From the NCBI GenBank assembly GCA_910579505.1, contig CAJTTZ010000008.1, positions 124,001 to 188,000 of the forward strand: a stretch of DNA of 64,000 nt, written 5' to 3'. Origin of the DNA: an uncultured Lachnospiraceae bacterium (GTDB lineage: Bacteria; Bacillota; Clostridia; Lachnospirales; Lachnospiraceae). Each line of letters opens with the position of its first letter. Within the stretch, counting starts at the first letter, position 1. A program made the position numbers and the translations under genes. The notes beneath the pieces were generated by a model. It worked only from the letters and a program-made list of their open reading frames with translations. It did not search any database and was not told the DNA's origin. Shown one piece after another: positions 8,095 to 17,118 of this stretch.

Positions 8095-8967
8095 TCACGA
8101 AACCGTGATCCGATAGGACGCCTCGAAAGCCGTCCCTGACAGTTTTTGTCCCCATTCCCGTTCCTTAAAATCGCCCGTAAAATCTACGCTGTCGCACCGG
8201 CCATACCACGGCTCAATACAGATAAACGGCGCCTTTTTCTTCGGCGGCGACCAGATGCCGAAAAGCGGCGCGGCAAACTCCACTGTCAGGTAAGGCGTTC
8301 CATCGGGTCTGGCAAGCGCCACGCTGTGCGCCTGATCCCCCTCTATCACAAGCGCGTCGTTGTCAAAAAGATCGGCAGTGACTGCAAGCGCCCCGTCACG
8401 CAGCGCGTAGGTCTTCTTCTCCTTACCCGCCAGTCCCCCATCAATACAGGTGGCTGTCACCTGATCCTTCACATCAAAAAGCAGCTTATACTGCGTCTGG
8501 TCCGTGCCCGGGTCAATGGGACACATAAATCCGGGGTGTCCGCCTATGGAAAACCAGACAGGCTCGCCCGACTGGCTGGCCACACGCCACTTCACCACTA
8601 CCGTTCGCCCTACAAGCTCATATCCGATTTCCAGGAGGAACGGATAGGGATACTTCTGTAAAGTCTCCTCATCAGAGCTTAATGTAAACCAGATTTCCGA
8701 AGCCACCTGACTCTTTAACTGAAACTCCATATCCCGGGCAAAGCCGTGCTGGCCCATGGCATACTCCCTGCCATCCACCCGGTATGTACCGTTCTTTAAA
8801 CCGCCCACAATGGGAAAAAGCACCGGCGACGTACGCCCCCAGTAGGCAGGATCACCGTGCCACATATACTCTCTTTGATCTGGCAGGCTCTTTAAAGACT
8901 TAAGCTCCGCCCCCAGACTGTCCACCTGTATCGTAATTTTGTCGTTGCTGATCTGGAATAACGCCAT
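8095..8967 (-). CDS. Aldose 1-epimerase family protein (LacX-like)
   Basis: The 290-residue protein resembles the LacX-type branch of galactose mutarotase-like proteins. Visible landmarks are GAELKSL (about residue 18), HGFARDMEF (about residue 76, a family histidine), GGHPGF (about residue 145) and the C-terminal CIEPWYGRCDS. These proteins bind hexoses or sugar phosphates in a beta-sandwich; the exact substrate is not predictable. The ATG at 8967 has a very strong AGGAGGAGG ribosome site. A two-stem repeat ends 20 nt upstream of it. Confidence 0.8.
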   Translation of the reverse strand: MALFQISNDKITIQVDSLGAELKSLKSLPDQREYMWHGDPAYWGRTSPVLFPIVGGLKNGTYRVDGREYAMGQHGFARDMEFQLKSQVASEIWFTLSSDEETLQKYPYPFLLEIGYELVGRTVVVKWRVASQSGEPVWFSIGGHPGFMCPIDPGTDQTQYKLLFDVKDQVTATCIDGGLAGKEKKTYALRDGALAVTADLFDNDALVIEGDQAHSVALARPDGTPYLTVEFAAPLFGIWSPPKKKAPFICIEPWYGRCDSVDFTGDFKEREWGQKLSGTAFEASYRITVS

Positions 8968-8987
8968 AACCTCCTCCTTTTCATGTC

Positions 8988-9082
8988 GGAGAATGCCATA
9001 CCCCAGACATTCTCCCATGTGAAACCTAATCTTTCTTTACAAAGCACCCCCTGCTGCTGCGTCCTTTAATTACTTCTCACAT
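8988..9082 (-). repeat. Two-stem leader repeat, copy C (upstream of the aldose-epimerase gene)
   Basis: On the minus strand ATGTGAGAAGTAAT (9082 down) pairs with ATTAGGTTTCACAT (ending at 9018), enclosing a core GCAGCAGCAGGGGGTGCTTT related to copies D and E. Next is the second hairpin, GGAGAATG..CATTCTCC at 9014-8988. The gene's ribosome site and ATG follow within 21 nt, so the structure lies in the 5' leader if transcribed with it. Confidence 0.75.
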
Positions 9083-9116
9083 TATTGTACCACAGCTTTT
9101 GTGAAAAGGGTATCTT

Positions 9117-9929
9117 TTAAACCCCCGTAACCTCCCAATATGCCTCCAGCACCTGGACAACGGACACTCCCGCGATTTCATTCTGATAAGTTCCCCCGGT
9201 CAGCAGCCCGATCAGCCGCCCGCAGCCGTCAAACATACCGCCGCCGCTCATCCCCTCTCTGGCAAATCCATGCCCGTAAAGCATTTCACTGCCGAAAGTC
9301 TCGATATATTTATCGGTCTCCTCCAAAACAGCCACCTCAAAGATTATCTCTTCTTCCTCCCGGCCCGCCCCCAGACAGAAAATCTCCTCATCGACCCGCA
9401 GTCCGCCATAAATACCGTCCGCTAAAGCGCTGCGAAGCTCGGAAAACGCCTGCAGACCGATCTCCTCCTTCTCCACGAGCAAAAACCCGACATCGCAGTT
9501 TTCCGAGCTGCCAAGCATGCGGGCGCTTGCATAATACCCTTGCGGAAAACGGATCACCCCCGACTCATCCTGCCAGTAGGCGAGCACATGCCTGTTTGTG
9601 GCAATCACCGCGCCTTCCGCCGTCATCCAGCAGATCACGCCGCTGCCGTACGCCTTTCCCATATCAATCCGCACCACGCTGTCTTTCACATTCTCACAGG
9701 CAGCTTCCAGGTCCGGCTCTTCCAATATGGGGCAATGGAACAGGTCGAGCGCGAGCATACCCTCAACGATATCCTCCTCGCTCACGCTCTGAATCAGGTG
9801 GGGCGGCAGGGACGGTTCCTCTGCCATAACTTGCGGCGTTTGAAAAAAGCAGCCCATAAAAAATATAATAGCAGTCGCTATTTTATTTGTTCTTCTACCT
9901 TTCGCCACACGCCTCTCCTCGCCGGCCAT
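9117..9929 (-). CDS. Secreted trypsin-like (S1-fold) serine protease
   Basis: The sequence has the chymotrypsin-fold triad in order: His in TNRHVL (about residue 113), Asp in NCDVGFL (about residue 146), Ser in GMSGGGMFD (about residue 228). A basic start then a hydrophobic stretch (TAIIFFMGCFF) ending QVMAEE looks like a signal peptide, so it acts outside the membrane. The remaining 230 residues are a single protease domain with no PDZ domain. The start is uncertain: ATG at 9929, with GTG at 9938 and other internal starts possible. rnpB lies upstream, separated by a repeat and a hairpin. Confidence 0.8.
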   Translation of the reverse strand: MAGEERRVAKGRRTNKIATAIIFFMGCFFQTPQVMAEEPSLPPHLIQSVSEEDIVEGMLALDLFHCPILEEPDLEAACENVKDSVVRIDMGKAYGSGVICWMTAEGAVIATNRHVLAYWQDESGVIRFPQGYYASARMLGSSENCDVGFLLVEKEEIGLQAFSELRSALADGIYGGLRVDEEIFCLGAGREEEEIIFEVAVLEETDKYIETFGSEMLYGHGFAREGMSGGGMFDGCGRLIGLLTGGTYQNEIAGVSVVQVLEAYWEVTGV

Positions 9930-9936
9930 ACTTCTC

Positions 9937-9980
9937 ACAGGGGCACGTGGAGGACTGCGCGTCCTTCCCCGTGCCCCTGT
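9937..9980 (-). other. Strong inverted repeat before the protease gene
   Basis: ACAGGGGCACG and CGTGCCCCTGT form a perfect 11-bp stem enclosing an inner AGGAC/GTCCT stem. No T-run follows on either strand, so it does not look like a simple terminator. It ends directly at the protease start region and may affect translation or processing. Confidence 0.6.
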
Positions 9981-10023
9981 CTAATGCCTAACCAATTGAA
10001 ATCTTTTCAGTCTAATATGTGCC

Positions 10024-10132
10024 GAGAATGCCGCTTTTGGACATTCTCTCAAGCGAAACATAGAACTTCCAAGTCAACTGCGTTTACTTTGCGAAGCAGC
10101 CCTTACTGCGATTGGCCGGAAGTTCTTTTCGC
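10024..10132 (-). repeat. Two-stem leader repeat, copy D (between rnpB and the protease gene)
   Basis: On the minus strand GCGAAAAGAACTTCC (from 10132) pairs with GGAAGTTCTATGTTTCGC (ending at 10053). The core contains GGGCTGCTTCGCAAAG, nearly the same as copy E. The second hairpin is GAGAATG..CATTCTC at 10048-10024 with loop CCAAAAGCGG, which recurs in the copy before the AraC gene. It begins 4 nt after the rnpB 3' end. Confidence 0.78.
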
Positions 10133-10135
10133 ACT

Positions 10136-10484
10136 GTGAGCGGAACGATAAGCCGGGTTATGTCTTGAATGATCATCTATCTAGGAGTTTCGTCGCCGAA
10201 ACCCTCCAGCAACCTACCTGAAAGCGGACCGGGCCGGTCATTGCTCTCTGCTTGGTCTTGCTCCGGATGGGGTTTACACAGCCCGTCCCGTTACCGTGAC
10301 GGCGGTAGTCTCTTACACTGCCATTCCACCCTCACTCAGCCTGTGGCTGAGCAGTTTCTTTTCTGTTGCACTAGCCTTGGAGTCACCTCCACCGGATGTT
10401 ATCCGGCATCCTGCCCTGTGGAGCCCGGACTTTCCTCACCTGCACCCTTTCGTCTGTGCAGCCGCGATCATTTGTTCCACTCAC
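10136..10484 (-). ncRNA. rnpB: RNase P RNA
   Basis: The RNA subunit of RNase P, which matures tRNA 5' ends. Minus-strand ends pair as the P1 stem (GTGAGTGGAAC at the 5' end with GTTCCGCTCAC at the 3' end). Conserved blocks are visible: GAGGAAAGTCCGGGCTCC near the 5' end, the GGCAGTGTAAGAGACTACCG-like region in the middle, and ACATAACCCGGCTTAT near the 3' end. The length, about 349 nt, is right. The layout looks like the ancestral class A. It starts 10 nt after the nucleoside kinase stop. Confidence 0.95.
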
Positions 10485-10493
10485 CTTTTTGCT

Positions 10494-12149
10494 TTACACC
10501 TCAAAACAACTCCCGCCTACAAACTCCCTGCAAAGGGAATTTTTCGGCAGCTCCTCGCTGCTGATCCCGAGGAAATATTCCAAAAACTTGAGCAGCCGCT
10601 TCGCCTCATGATACCCCGGCTCCCCCTTCTGTATGCCGAAAAGCAGAGGCTCTGCATACTGTTTGAGAACCGAAAGTTCGAAAAGCATCGCCGAATTGAA
10701 CATGGCGTCCGCCTCCTCCTGGAACGGGAAAATATACTTTTCTTCCCCCCTCCTGACAGAAGGCCACATGGAAATGGTCTTGGCTGCGGAGGCGCCCCTC
10801 GTCCTCGCGTCCCGCACAAGGCGGCGAAGGAGCCTGTTGTCCGTGGTGGGAATCCTGTTGTGCTCATCCACGTTCAGGGTAGTCAGCGCGCTGATATAAA
10901 TTTTATATTTACTCTCTGCCGGCAGGGAATAGGACATCTTCTCATTCAGTCCGTGTATCCCCTCAATCACAAGAATGTCGTTCTCGCCAAGCTGCGTCGT
11001 TTTACCACTGTACTCCCGCTTCCCGGTCTTGAAATTAAAGGTGGGCAGCTGCACGCTCTCCCCCTGCAGAAGCGCCGTCATGTCTCTATTAAACTGCTCC
11101 ACGTCCAGAGCCTCCAGACATTCATAATCCGGCTCTCCGTCCTCATCAAGAGGCGTCCTGTCGTGATCCAGATAATAATTGTCGAGCCCGATGGGATGCG
11201 GCAGTAATCCGTAAGTTCTAAGCTGGATCGAAAGTCTGTGTGAAAAGGTCGTCTTGCCGGAGGAGGAAGGCCCTGCAATCATAACAAATTTCACGCCCTC
11301 GCGCCTTGCAATGTCCCTGGCAATCTCGCCGATCCGTCTCTCCTGCAGCGCCTCCTGTACCAGAATCATGTCTGCAATATTGCCGTCGCAGATCTGGTTA
11401 TTCAGATCTCCCACCGTATCAATCCCGATATCGCGCCCCCACTCTCCCGTGGCGAGAAGCGTCTGAAACAGCTTCTTGCGCGGTTTAAACTCCGGCAGCG
11501 TTTCCGGGTCCTCCTGCTCGGGAAGCAGCAGAATCATCCCGTCCTCATAGGCGAAAAGGTCAAACAGCCTGATGTAACCCGTACTGGGCAGCATATATCC
11601 GTAAAAATAGTCGTAATAGTCCCCCATGCAGTACACGTTAATATTGGAACTTCTGCGGTAGCGGAACAGGGAAACCTTATCCTTCATACCGTTCTCCGCA
11701 AAGAGCGCAACCGCCTCCGCCGCCGGATAAGCCTTCTTTGTCACAAGAAGATCCATGTCCACAAGCTCACCCATGCGGTCTTTCACCTTCTCGATTGTCT
11801 TTTCATCCAGTTTCAGACCGTTTCTAAACGCACAGTAGTAGCCTGCCCCAATGGCAAACTCCACTTTCACGTTGGCGGCAGCCTCCATGCCGGCTACATC
11901 CTTGATGGACTTTAACATAAGCATGATCGCCGTCCGCACATAGGTCTTGTGCCCGATTGCATCCGCATAGGTGATAAAGTCAAGCTCACAGTCCCTGTCC
12001 ACACGTTTCATCAGCTCCTGGATCTTGCCGTCCACCGTCACAAGGGCGATCTGGCTGACAAAGTCATTCTGGTGTGCCTCCGCAATGATCTCGTACTTGA
12101 TGCCGTCCTCGTAACGTTTCTCTTTTCCTCCGATCATAATCGTAGCCAT
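10494..12149 (-). CDS. Nucleoside (uridine) kinase-like protein with an N-terminal threonyl-tRNA-synthetase-like region
   Basis: The C-terminal half is a P-loop kinase of the uridine kinase/phosphoribulokinase family, with Walker A AGPSSSGKTTFS (about residue 294) and LDNYYLDHDRTP. The first 280 residues resemble the TGS and second editing-like domains of threonyl-tRNA synthetase. This fused architecture is common in Firmicutes and is annotated as nucleoside kinase; the exact substrate is not proven. It is 551 residues, with an AAAGGAGGGGG ribosome site before the ATG, and lies directly upstream of rnpB. Confidence 0.88.
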   Translation of the reverse strand: MATIMIGGKEKRYEDGIKYEIIAEAHQNDFVSQIALVTVDGKIQELMKRVDRDCELDFITYADAIGHKTYVRTAIMLMLKSIKDVAGMEAAANVKVEFAIGAGYYCAFRNGLKLDEKTIEKVKDRMGELVDMDLLVTKKAYPAAEAVALFAENGMKDKVSLFRYRRSSNINVYCMGDYYDYFYGYMLPSTGYIRLFDLFAYEDGMILLLPEQEDPETLPEFKPRKKLFQTLLATGEWGRDIGIDTVGDLNNQICDGNIADMILVQEALQERRIGEIARDIARREGVKFVMIAGPSSSGKTTFSHRLSIQLRTYGLLPHPIGLDNYYLDHDRTPLDEDGEPDYECLEALDVEQFNRDMTALLQGESVQLPTFNFKTGKREYSGKTTQLGENDILVIEGIHGLNEKMSYSLPAESKYKIYISALTTLNVDEHNRIPTTDNRLLRRLVRDARTRGASAAKTISMWPSVRRGEEKYIFPFQEEADAMFNSAMLFELSVLKQYAEPLLFGIQKGEPGYHEAKRLLKFLEYFLGISSEELPKNSLCREFVGGSCFEV

Positions 12150-12237
12150 AGACTTTCCCCCTCCTTTTATTGATATGATAACCGCATGATATCAGGAATC
12201 TTTTCCCTCTCCTGCGATTTATCTTATGTAAACTATA

Positions 12238-12960
12238 TTACAAGGTTCCTGCAAGGCGGTTTTCCTCAAGCAGCTTCTCCACCTGCGCATATCGTTCCCT
12301 TCTCTTTTCCTCCGTCAGTCCCTGTTCCCGCAGATTCGCAAGAATCCCCTCATAGACAGCGGCCTCACGCTCCAGAAAAGATAAGAAAACAGGCGTTCTT
12401 TTTTGTAAAAGTATTGGTCCATACCTGTCTTCAAGTTTACATAACTCCCATTCGGATAGATCGCCTGCCGGATTATGGCAGTGCCCAGCCCGGATCACCT
12501 GATAAAACTTTCCGTCCTCCACAAGCATCTCCTCGTCGAGAATCCTGTATCCGTTCTCCCGGAGATACCGCCTGAACCGTTCGATCTCCGACTGGGGCTG
12601 CAGGACCAGCTCCTGAAACGAGTCCGTCTTTTCCCGCTCCGTCTCCAGTATCCGCATCATCAGGCCGCCGCCCATGCCTGCGCAGATCAGCGTGTCCGCC
12701 TCACCTGCATTATAATTATGTAAACCATCGGACAGTCTGGTCTCAATCTGTCCTTCCAGTCTGTATGCCGACACATGCTCCCTCGCCGCACGCAGAGGTC
12801 CTTCCCTCAAATCCATGGCAAGAACGCCGGGGCTGATGCCCTGCTGTACGAGATAAATCGGCACAAACCCGTGGTCACAGCCCACATCGCAAACCCGGTT
12901 TCCTCTCGTCACCATACCCGCCACGGTGCGAAGCCGCCCGGACAAAGCCACATGCCGCAT
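12238..12960 (-). CDS. trmK: tRNA (adenine(22)-N1)-methyltransferase
   Basis: TrmK methylates N1 of A22 in the tRNA D-loop. The 240-residue protein opens LSGRLRTVAGMV, then has the SAM motif VCDVGCDHGFVPIYL (about residue 23), AMDLREGPL and the family motif ICAGMGGGLM (about residue 92). The C-terminal third is helical and charged, as in characterised TrmK. The ATG overlaps the rpoD stop codon (TGATG). This rpoD-trmK pairing is widely conserved in Firmicutes. Confidence 0.92.
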   Translation of the reverse strand: MRHVALSGRLRTVAGMVTRGNRVCDVGCDHGFVPIYLVQQGISPGVLAMDLREGPLRAAREHVSAYRLEGQIETRLSDGLHNYNAGEADTLICAGMGGGLMMRILETEREKTDSFQELVLQPQSEIERFRRYLRENGYRILDEEMLVEDGKFYQVIRAGHCHNPAGDLSEWELCKLEDRYGPILLQKRTPVFLSFLEREAAVYEGILANLREQGLTEEKRRERYAQVEKLLEENRLAGTL

Positions 12961-14072
12961 CAGTCCAGATAATCCTTAAGCTTCCGGCTTCTGCTTGGAT
13001 GGCGCAGCTTTCTGAGCGCCTTCGCCTCGATCTGCCTGATACGCTCACGGGTCACGTTAAACTCTTTTCCCACTTCCTCAAGCGTTCTCGCCCTGCCGTC
13101 ATCCAGCCCGAAGCGGAGCCGCAGCACCTTCTGTTCCCGTTCGGTCAGCGTTCCAAGCACCTCCACAAGCTGCTCCTTCAGCAGAGTAAACGCCGCCGCA
13201 TCCGCGGGAACGGGCACATTGTCGTCCTGGATAAAATCCCCCAGATGGCTGTCCTCCTCCTCGCCGATAGGCGTCTCCAGAGATACCGGCTCCTGGGAAA
13301 TCTTCAGGATCTCCCGCACACGCTCCACAGGCATATTCATCTGGTCCGCAATCTCCTCCGGCGTTGGTTCCCTCCCCAGTTCCTGCAGAAGCTGTCTGCT
13401 CACACGAATCAGCTTATTGATCGTCTCCACCATATGCACCGGTATACGGATCGTTCTCGCCTGATCCGCGATGGCTCTCGTAATCGCCTGTCTGATCCAC
13501 CATGTCGCATACGTGGAAAATTTATAACCTTTGCGGTAATCAAACTTTTCCACAGCCTTAATCAGACCCAGGTTACCCTCCTGGATCAGGTCGAGAAAGA
13601 GCATGCCGCGCCCCACGTAACGCTTGGCTATGCTGACTACCAGCCGGAGATTCGCCTCCGCCAGACGCTGCTTCGCCTCCAGGTCGCCCATCTCCATTTT
13701 CTTCGCCAGTTCAATCTCCTCCTCAGCGGAGAGAAGGGGGACTTTTCCGATTTCCTTCAGGTACATTCTGACGGGATCTTCAATGCTGATGCCGTCCGGC
13801 ACGGAAAGGTCGATGTCTTCCACATCCACTTCGTCCTCTTCCGTCAGGATGATCTCCTCGTCATCCACGTCGTCTTCCTCGGTGATGCGCAGCACATCTA
13901 CATTATTCTGTTCCAGCGTCTCCAAAATTTTGTCAAACTGTTCCTCCTCCAGTGTAAGATCAGCGAAAAAATCATTGATCTCCTGGTACTCCAGAACGTT
14001 TTTCTTCTTCTTTGCAACAGCCAGGAGATCTTTTAACCGCTCCTCAAACTTTGCCTGTACATTTTCATCCAT
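12960..14072 (-). CDS. rpoD: RNA polymerase primary sigma factor (sigma-A/RpoD)
   Basis: The housekeeping sigma factor. Region 1.2 starts at SIEDPVRMYLKEIG (about residue 97), region 2 holds NLRLVVSIAKRYVGRG and FSTYATWWIRQAI, region 3 REPTPEEIA, and region 4 EEVGKEFNVTRERIRQIEAKAL near the C-terminus. An acidic stretch precedes region 1.2. The ATG at 14072 is preferred because GGAG lies 6 nt upstream and it starts MDENVQAKFE, like relatives. An ATG at 14084 is the alternative. It follows dnaG on the same strand. Confidence 0.96.
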   Translation of the reverse strand: MDENVQAKFEERLKDLLAVAKKKKNVLEYQEINDFFADLTLEEEQFDKILETLEQNNVDVLRITEEDDVDDEEIILTEEDEVDVEDIDLSVPDGISIEDPVRMYLKEIGKVPLLSAEEEIELAKKMEMGDLEAKQRLAEANLRLVVSIAKRYVGRGMLFLDLIQEGNLGLIKAVEKFDYRKGYKFSTYATWWIRQAITRAIADQARTIRIPVHMVETINKLIRVSRQLLQELGREPTPEEIADQMNMPVERVREILKISQEPVSLETPIGEEEDSHLGDFIQDDNVPVPADAAAFTLLKEQLVEVLGTLTEREQKVLRLRFGLDDGRARTLEEVGKEFNVTRERIRQIEAKALRKLRHPSRSRKLKDYLD

Positions 14073-14146
14073 GAATTGCTCCATCCTTCCTATGTTTAAC
14101 CTCTGTCCGATTGTAAACGTGCCTTTTTTCGATTAGCTTACCCCGA

Positions 14147-15916
14147 TCACAAGGAAATATGCGTTTTCTTAAGCTCCTCCAGCGCCTTTTTGCCGGATAT
14201 TACCTGATTTAGCGCCTCCATATCCGAACCCATTCTTGTCGAATAATAGTTGAAACTGTTGTCCTTCACAGCCACCAGCACGTCATGGAGCGCCTTCTCT
14301 CTCTCCTGTTTCGTTTCAAGCCTTTCCAGCTTCGTGTTAAAGATCGCTGCCACTTCCCGCTGCTCCTCTTCCTCCTCAAACGCACTGACAACGGACGCCG
14401 GGGAAAAGCCCCCCTGTTCCAGTCCTGCAAACAGCTTGTCCGCCACCTGACGGTAAAGCTCCTGCGTAAAGTCAGCCGAAGAAATATAGGCTTTGATCTT
14501 CGGGTAAATCTCCGGCTCCTCCGAAAGCCACGTCAAAAGAATCCGCTGTGATTTCCTGATATGGTCCTCCGGCGTAGGCTTCCCGGCCATCGTGGATTTT
14601 GGTCTCTCCACCGGTTTTACAAGCCCTGTTCGCGCCGCATAGCTGTTCACCAGTTTCCGAAGGTTCTCGTACCCGATATGATACCGCTCTGCTACCGATT
14701 CTATATAATTTTCCCGCTCCACCTCTTCCTCAAAGCCGCAAAGCTTTTTTGCGATCTCCCGGTGGAAAGCGGTTTTTGATTCCGGGTCCTCCATGTGGTA
14801 ATCCCGCTCAAGCACTTGCAGTTCAAAGAAAAAGCCGTTCTGTGCCTGGTCAATCCGCTTCTGGAACTCCGGCGCGCCAAGATTTTTTATAAATTCATCG
14901 GGGTCTTTGTAGGGCTGCATATCAATCACCCTTCCCCTAAGCCCTGCCTCCCTCAAAATGCCGAGCGCCCGAAGAGCCGCGTTCGTGCCTGCACCGTCGC
15001 TGTCATAGGCAAGCAGCACCTCCTCGCCGAAGCGTTTTACCAGCCCGGCCTGCCCCGCCGTGAAAGCGGTGCCAAGCGAAGCGACAGCCTGTCCAAAACC
15101 CGCCTGGTGCAGGGCAATCACGTCCATATATCCCTCGCACAAAATCAGATTTCCCGTCCTTGACGTCCGGGCAAAATTCAGACCGTACAGATTCCGGCTT
15201 TTGTCGAAAATCGTTGTTTCCGGGGAATTGAGGTACTTAGGCTTGGCGTCCCCCATAACCCTGCCGCCGAAACCGATCACGCGGTGGTTGCCGTCCTGAA
15301 TCGGGAACATCACCCGGTTCCAGAACTTATCATGAACGCCCCGTTTCTCGTCAAACCCTGTCAGCCCCGCTTCCGTAATCAGATCGTCTGCGTACCCCTT
15401 CGACCGCAAATACGCCGTCAGGTCGGAACCCGCCCCGTCCGCATACCCCAGGCCAAACTTTTTCATCGTCTCGTCCGTCAGTTCCCGCCTCGAAAGATAG
15501 CGGTAACCTGTCTGCCCTTTTGGGGAGCGGAGCAGATAATAATAGTATTTCGCCGCCTGTTTGTTGACCTCCAGCAGTTTTGCCCGCCTGCTCTCCCTGC
15601 GGCGCATCTCCTCCGAGTACTCCACCTCCGGCAGAGCCACGCCCGCGCGGTCGGCGAGCATTTTAAGCGCCTCCTGAAAAGTGGCGTTCTCATATTCCAT
15701 CAGAAAAGTGATCACGTTGCCGCCCGCCCCGCATCCAAAGCAGTAGTACATCTGCTTGCCTGGCGAGACGGAGAAAGAAGGGGATTTTTCATTGTGGAAC
15801 GGACAAAGTCCGAAATAACTGCTCCCTTTCTTCTGCATACGCACATAGCCCGAGATCACTTCGACGATATCGTTTTTCGTTCTGATCTCCTCGATCAGCT
15901 CCTCTGGATAACGCAT
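14147..15916 (-). CDS. dnaG: DNA primase
   Basis: DnaG makes RNA primers for replication. The N-terminal zinc-binding domain has CPFHNEKSPSFS and CFGCGAGGN (residues about 38-66). The TOPRIM core follows with LCEGYMDVIAL (about residue 260) and LAYDSDGAG (about residue 303). The C-terminal 150 residues form the helical helicase-binding region. The start is the ATG at 15916 (MRYPEEL) with AAAGGGGATAAC upstream. The gene stands between a two-stem repeat and rpoD. Confidence 0.96.
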   Translation of the reverse strand: MRYPEELIEEIRTKNDIVEVISGYVRMQKKGSSYFGLCPFHNEKSPSFSVSPGKQMYYCFGCGAGGNVITFLMEYENATFQEALKMLADRAGVALPEVEYSEEMRRRESRRAKLLEVNKQAAKYYYYLLRSPKGQTGYRYLSRRELTDETMKKFGLGYADGAGSDLTAYLRSKGYADDLITEAGLTGFDEKRGVHDKFWNRVMFPIQDGNHRVIGFGGRVMGDAKPKYLNSPETTIFDKSRNLYGLNFARTSRTGNLILCEGYMDVIALHQAGFGQAVASLGTAFTAGQAGLVKRFGEEVLLAYDSDGAGTNAALRALGILREAGLRGRVIDMQPYKDPDEFIKNLGAPEFQKRIDQAQNGFFFELQVLERDYHMEDPESKTAFHREIAKKLCGFEEEVERENYIESVAERYHIGYENLRKLVNSYAARTGLVKPVERPKSTMAGKPTPEDHIRKSQRILLTWLSEEPEIYPKIKAYISSADFTQELYRQVADKLFAGLEQGGFSPASVVSAFEEEEEQREVAAIFNTKLERLETKQEREKALHDVLVAVKDNSFNYYSTRMGSDMEALNQVISGKKALEELKKTHISL

Positions 15917-15952
15917 GTTATCCCCTTTCTCAATCATTCATGCAAATCATGC

Positions 15953-16048
15953 GGAGAATGCCCGTATTTTGGGCATTGTCCTGTGTGAGACTTAGTAATT
16001 CTTCGCGAAGCAGCCATTGCTGCGAGTGATTAGAAGTACTTCTCACAC
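15953..16048 (-). repeat. Two-stem leader repeat, copy E (between dgt and dnaG)
   Basis: On the minus strand GTGTGAGAAGTACTTCT (16048 down) pairs with AATTACTAAGTCTCACAC (ending at 15983). The core has GCAGCAATGGCTGCTTCGCG. The second hairpin is GGACAATGCCC with GGGCATTCTCC at 15981-15953; one G-to-C change leaves most of the stem intact. It begins inside the dgt stop codon and ends 37 nt before the dnaG ATG. Confidence 0.8.
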
Positions 16049-17052
16049 TAGCCATGCCATGTCTTTGGAATAAACAGCCGCTCATACTGGGCTATGGCAA
16101 AACGGTCTGTCATGGAACTGATGTAATCGCACACGATTTTCTCAAGCGGCTCCCCCGCATCCAAAAGCTTAAACAGGAAGTTCGGCAGCTGCTCCGTGTG
16201 CACAAGATAATGCTCATAGAGCGTAATAATCAGGTTTTCCGCCTTGCCCTCCTCGCTCTTTGCTATGGGGTTCCTATACACATGCCGGAACATAAATCCA
16301 CGCATCTTCGTCATGGCATCCGCCACCTCCGGCGACATACACACATCATCACGGTCACGGCTGTTTGTCACAATATTATGGATAAAGAAGTCCAGACGCT
16401 GCCCGCAGCTGTAGCCGATCACGCTCCCGATCTCCTTCGGCACATCCGCTTCCTTCAATATCCCGGCGCGCACCGCATCGTCCATGTCATGATGAATATA
16501 GGCGATCTTGTCCGCCAGCCGGACGATCCGTCCCTCCAGCGTCTGCGGCATGCCGGAAGTCTGGTGATTCAGGATACCGTCCCTCACTTCCATGGTCAGA
16601 TTGATGCCCATACCGTCCTTCTCCAGCAGATCCACGGTACGAACGCTCTGTTCATTGTGCTTAAACCCATAGGGGCACACCCTGTCAAGCGCACGCTCTC
16701 CCGCATGTCCGAAGGGCGTATGCCCCAGATCATGTCCAAGTGCAATCGCCTCCACCAGATCTTCATTCAGTTTAAGAGCCTTGGCGATAGTCCGCGCCGT
16801 CTGGCTTACCTCCAGCGTATGCGTGAGCCTTGTCCTGTAGTGGTCTCCCTCGGGCGTCAGAAACACCTGTGTCTTATCCTTCAGCCGGCGGAAGGACTTG
16901 CTATGTATGATCCTGTCCCTGTCTCTTTGGAACACAGGCCGGATATCGCACTGCTCTTCCTCCTTAAGTCTTCCCTGGGAATTCATGCTGAGCATGGCAT
17001 AAGGACTCAGGTACTCTTTCTCCCACTGTTCCAAACTTTCCCGTATATTCAT
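16048..17052 (-). CDS. dgt: Deoxyguanosinetriphosphate triphosphohydrolase-like protein
   Basis: An HD-domain dNTP triphosphohydrolase that cleaves dGTP or related dNTPs to nucleoside and tripolyphosphate. The motifs are RRLKDKTQVF (about residue 56), TRLTHTLEVSQ (first His), GHDLGHTPFGHAGE (HD motif, about residue 106) and RLADKIAYIHHD (final Asp, about residue 180). At 334 residues it is the short Firmicutes type. The order dgt-dnaG-rpoD is common in Clostridia and suggests co-transcription, interrupted only by repeat E. Confidence 0.92.
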   Translation of the reverse strand: MNIRESLEQWEKEYLSPYAMLSMNSQGRLKEEEQCDIRPVFQRDRDRIIHSKSFRRLKDKTQVFLTPEGDHYRTRLTHTLEVSQTARTIAKALKLNEDLVEAIALGHDLGHTPFGHAGERALDRVCPYGFKHNEQSVRTVDLLEKDGMGINLTMEVRDGILNHQTSGMPQTLEGRIVRLADKIAYIHHDMDDAVRAGILKEADVPKEIGSVIGYSCGQRLDFFIHNIVTNSRDRDDVCMSPEVADAMTKMRGFMFRHVYRNPIAKSEEGKAENLIITLYEHYLVHTEQLPNFLFKLLDAGEPLEKIVCDYISSMTDRFAIAQYERLFIPKTWHG

Positions 17053-17118
17053 GGCCGTACCCTCATAAAAATCCGTTCTACTACTATTATTCGCCCCAAA
17101 TCGCTTAAATCCTTTTTT

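Noticed and set aside
9937..9980. rnpB terminator
   Set aside because: The stem is strong but no T-run follows on either strand and it is 150 nt from the rnpB end.
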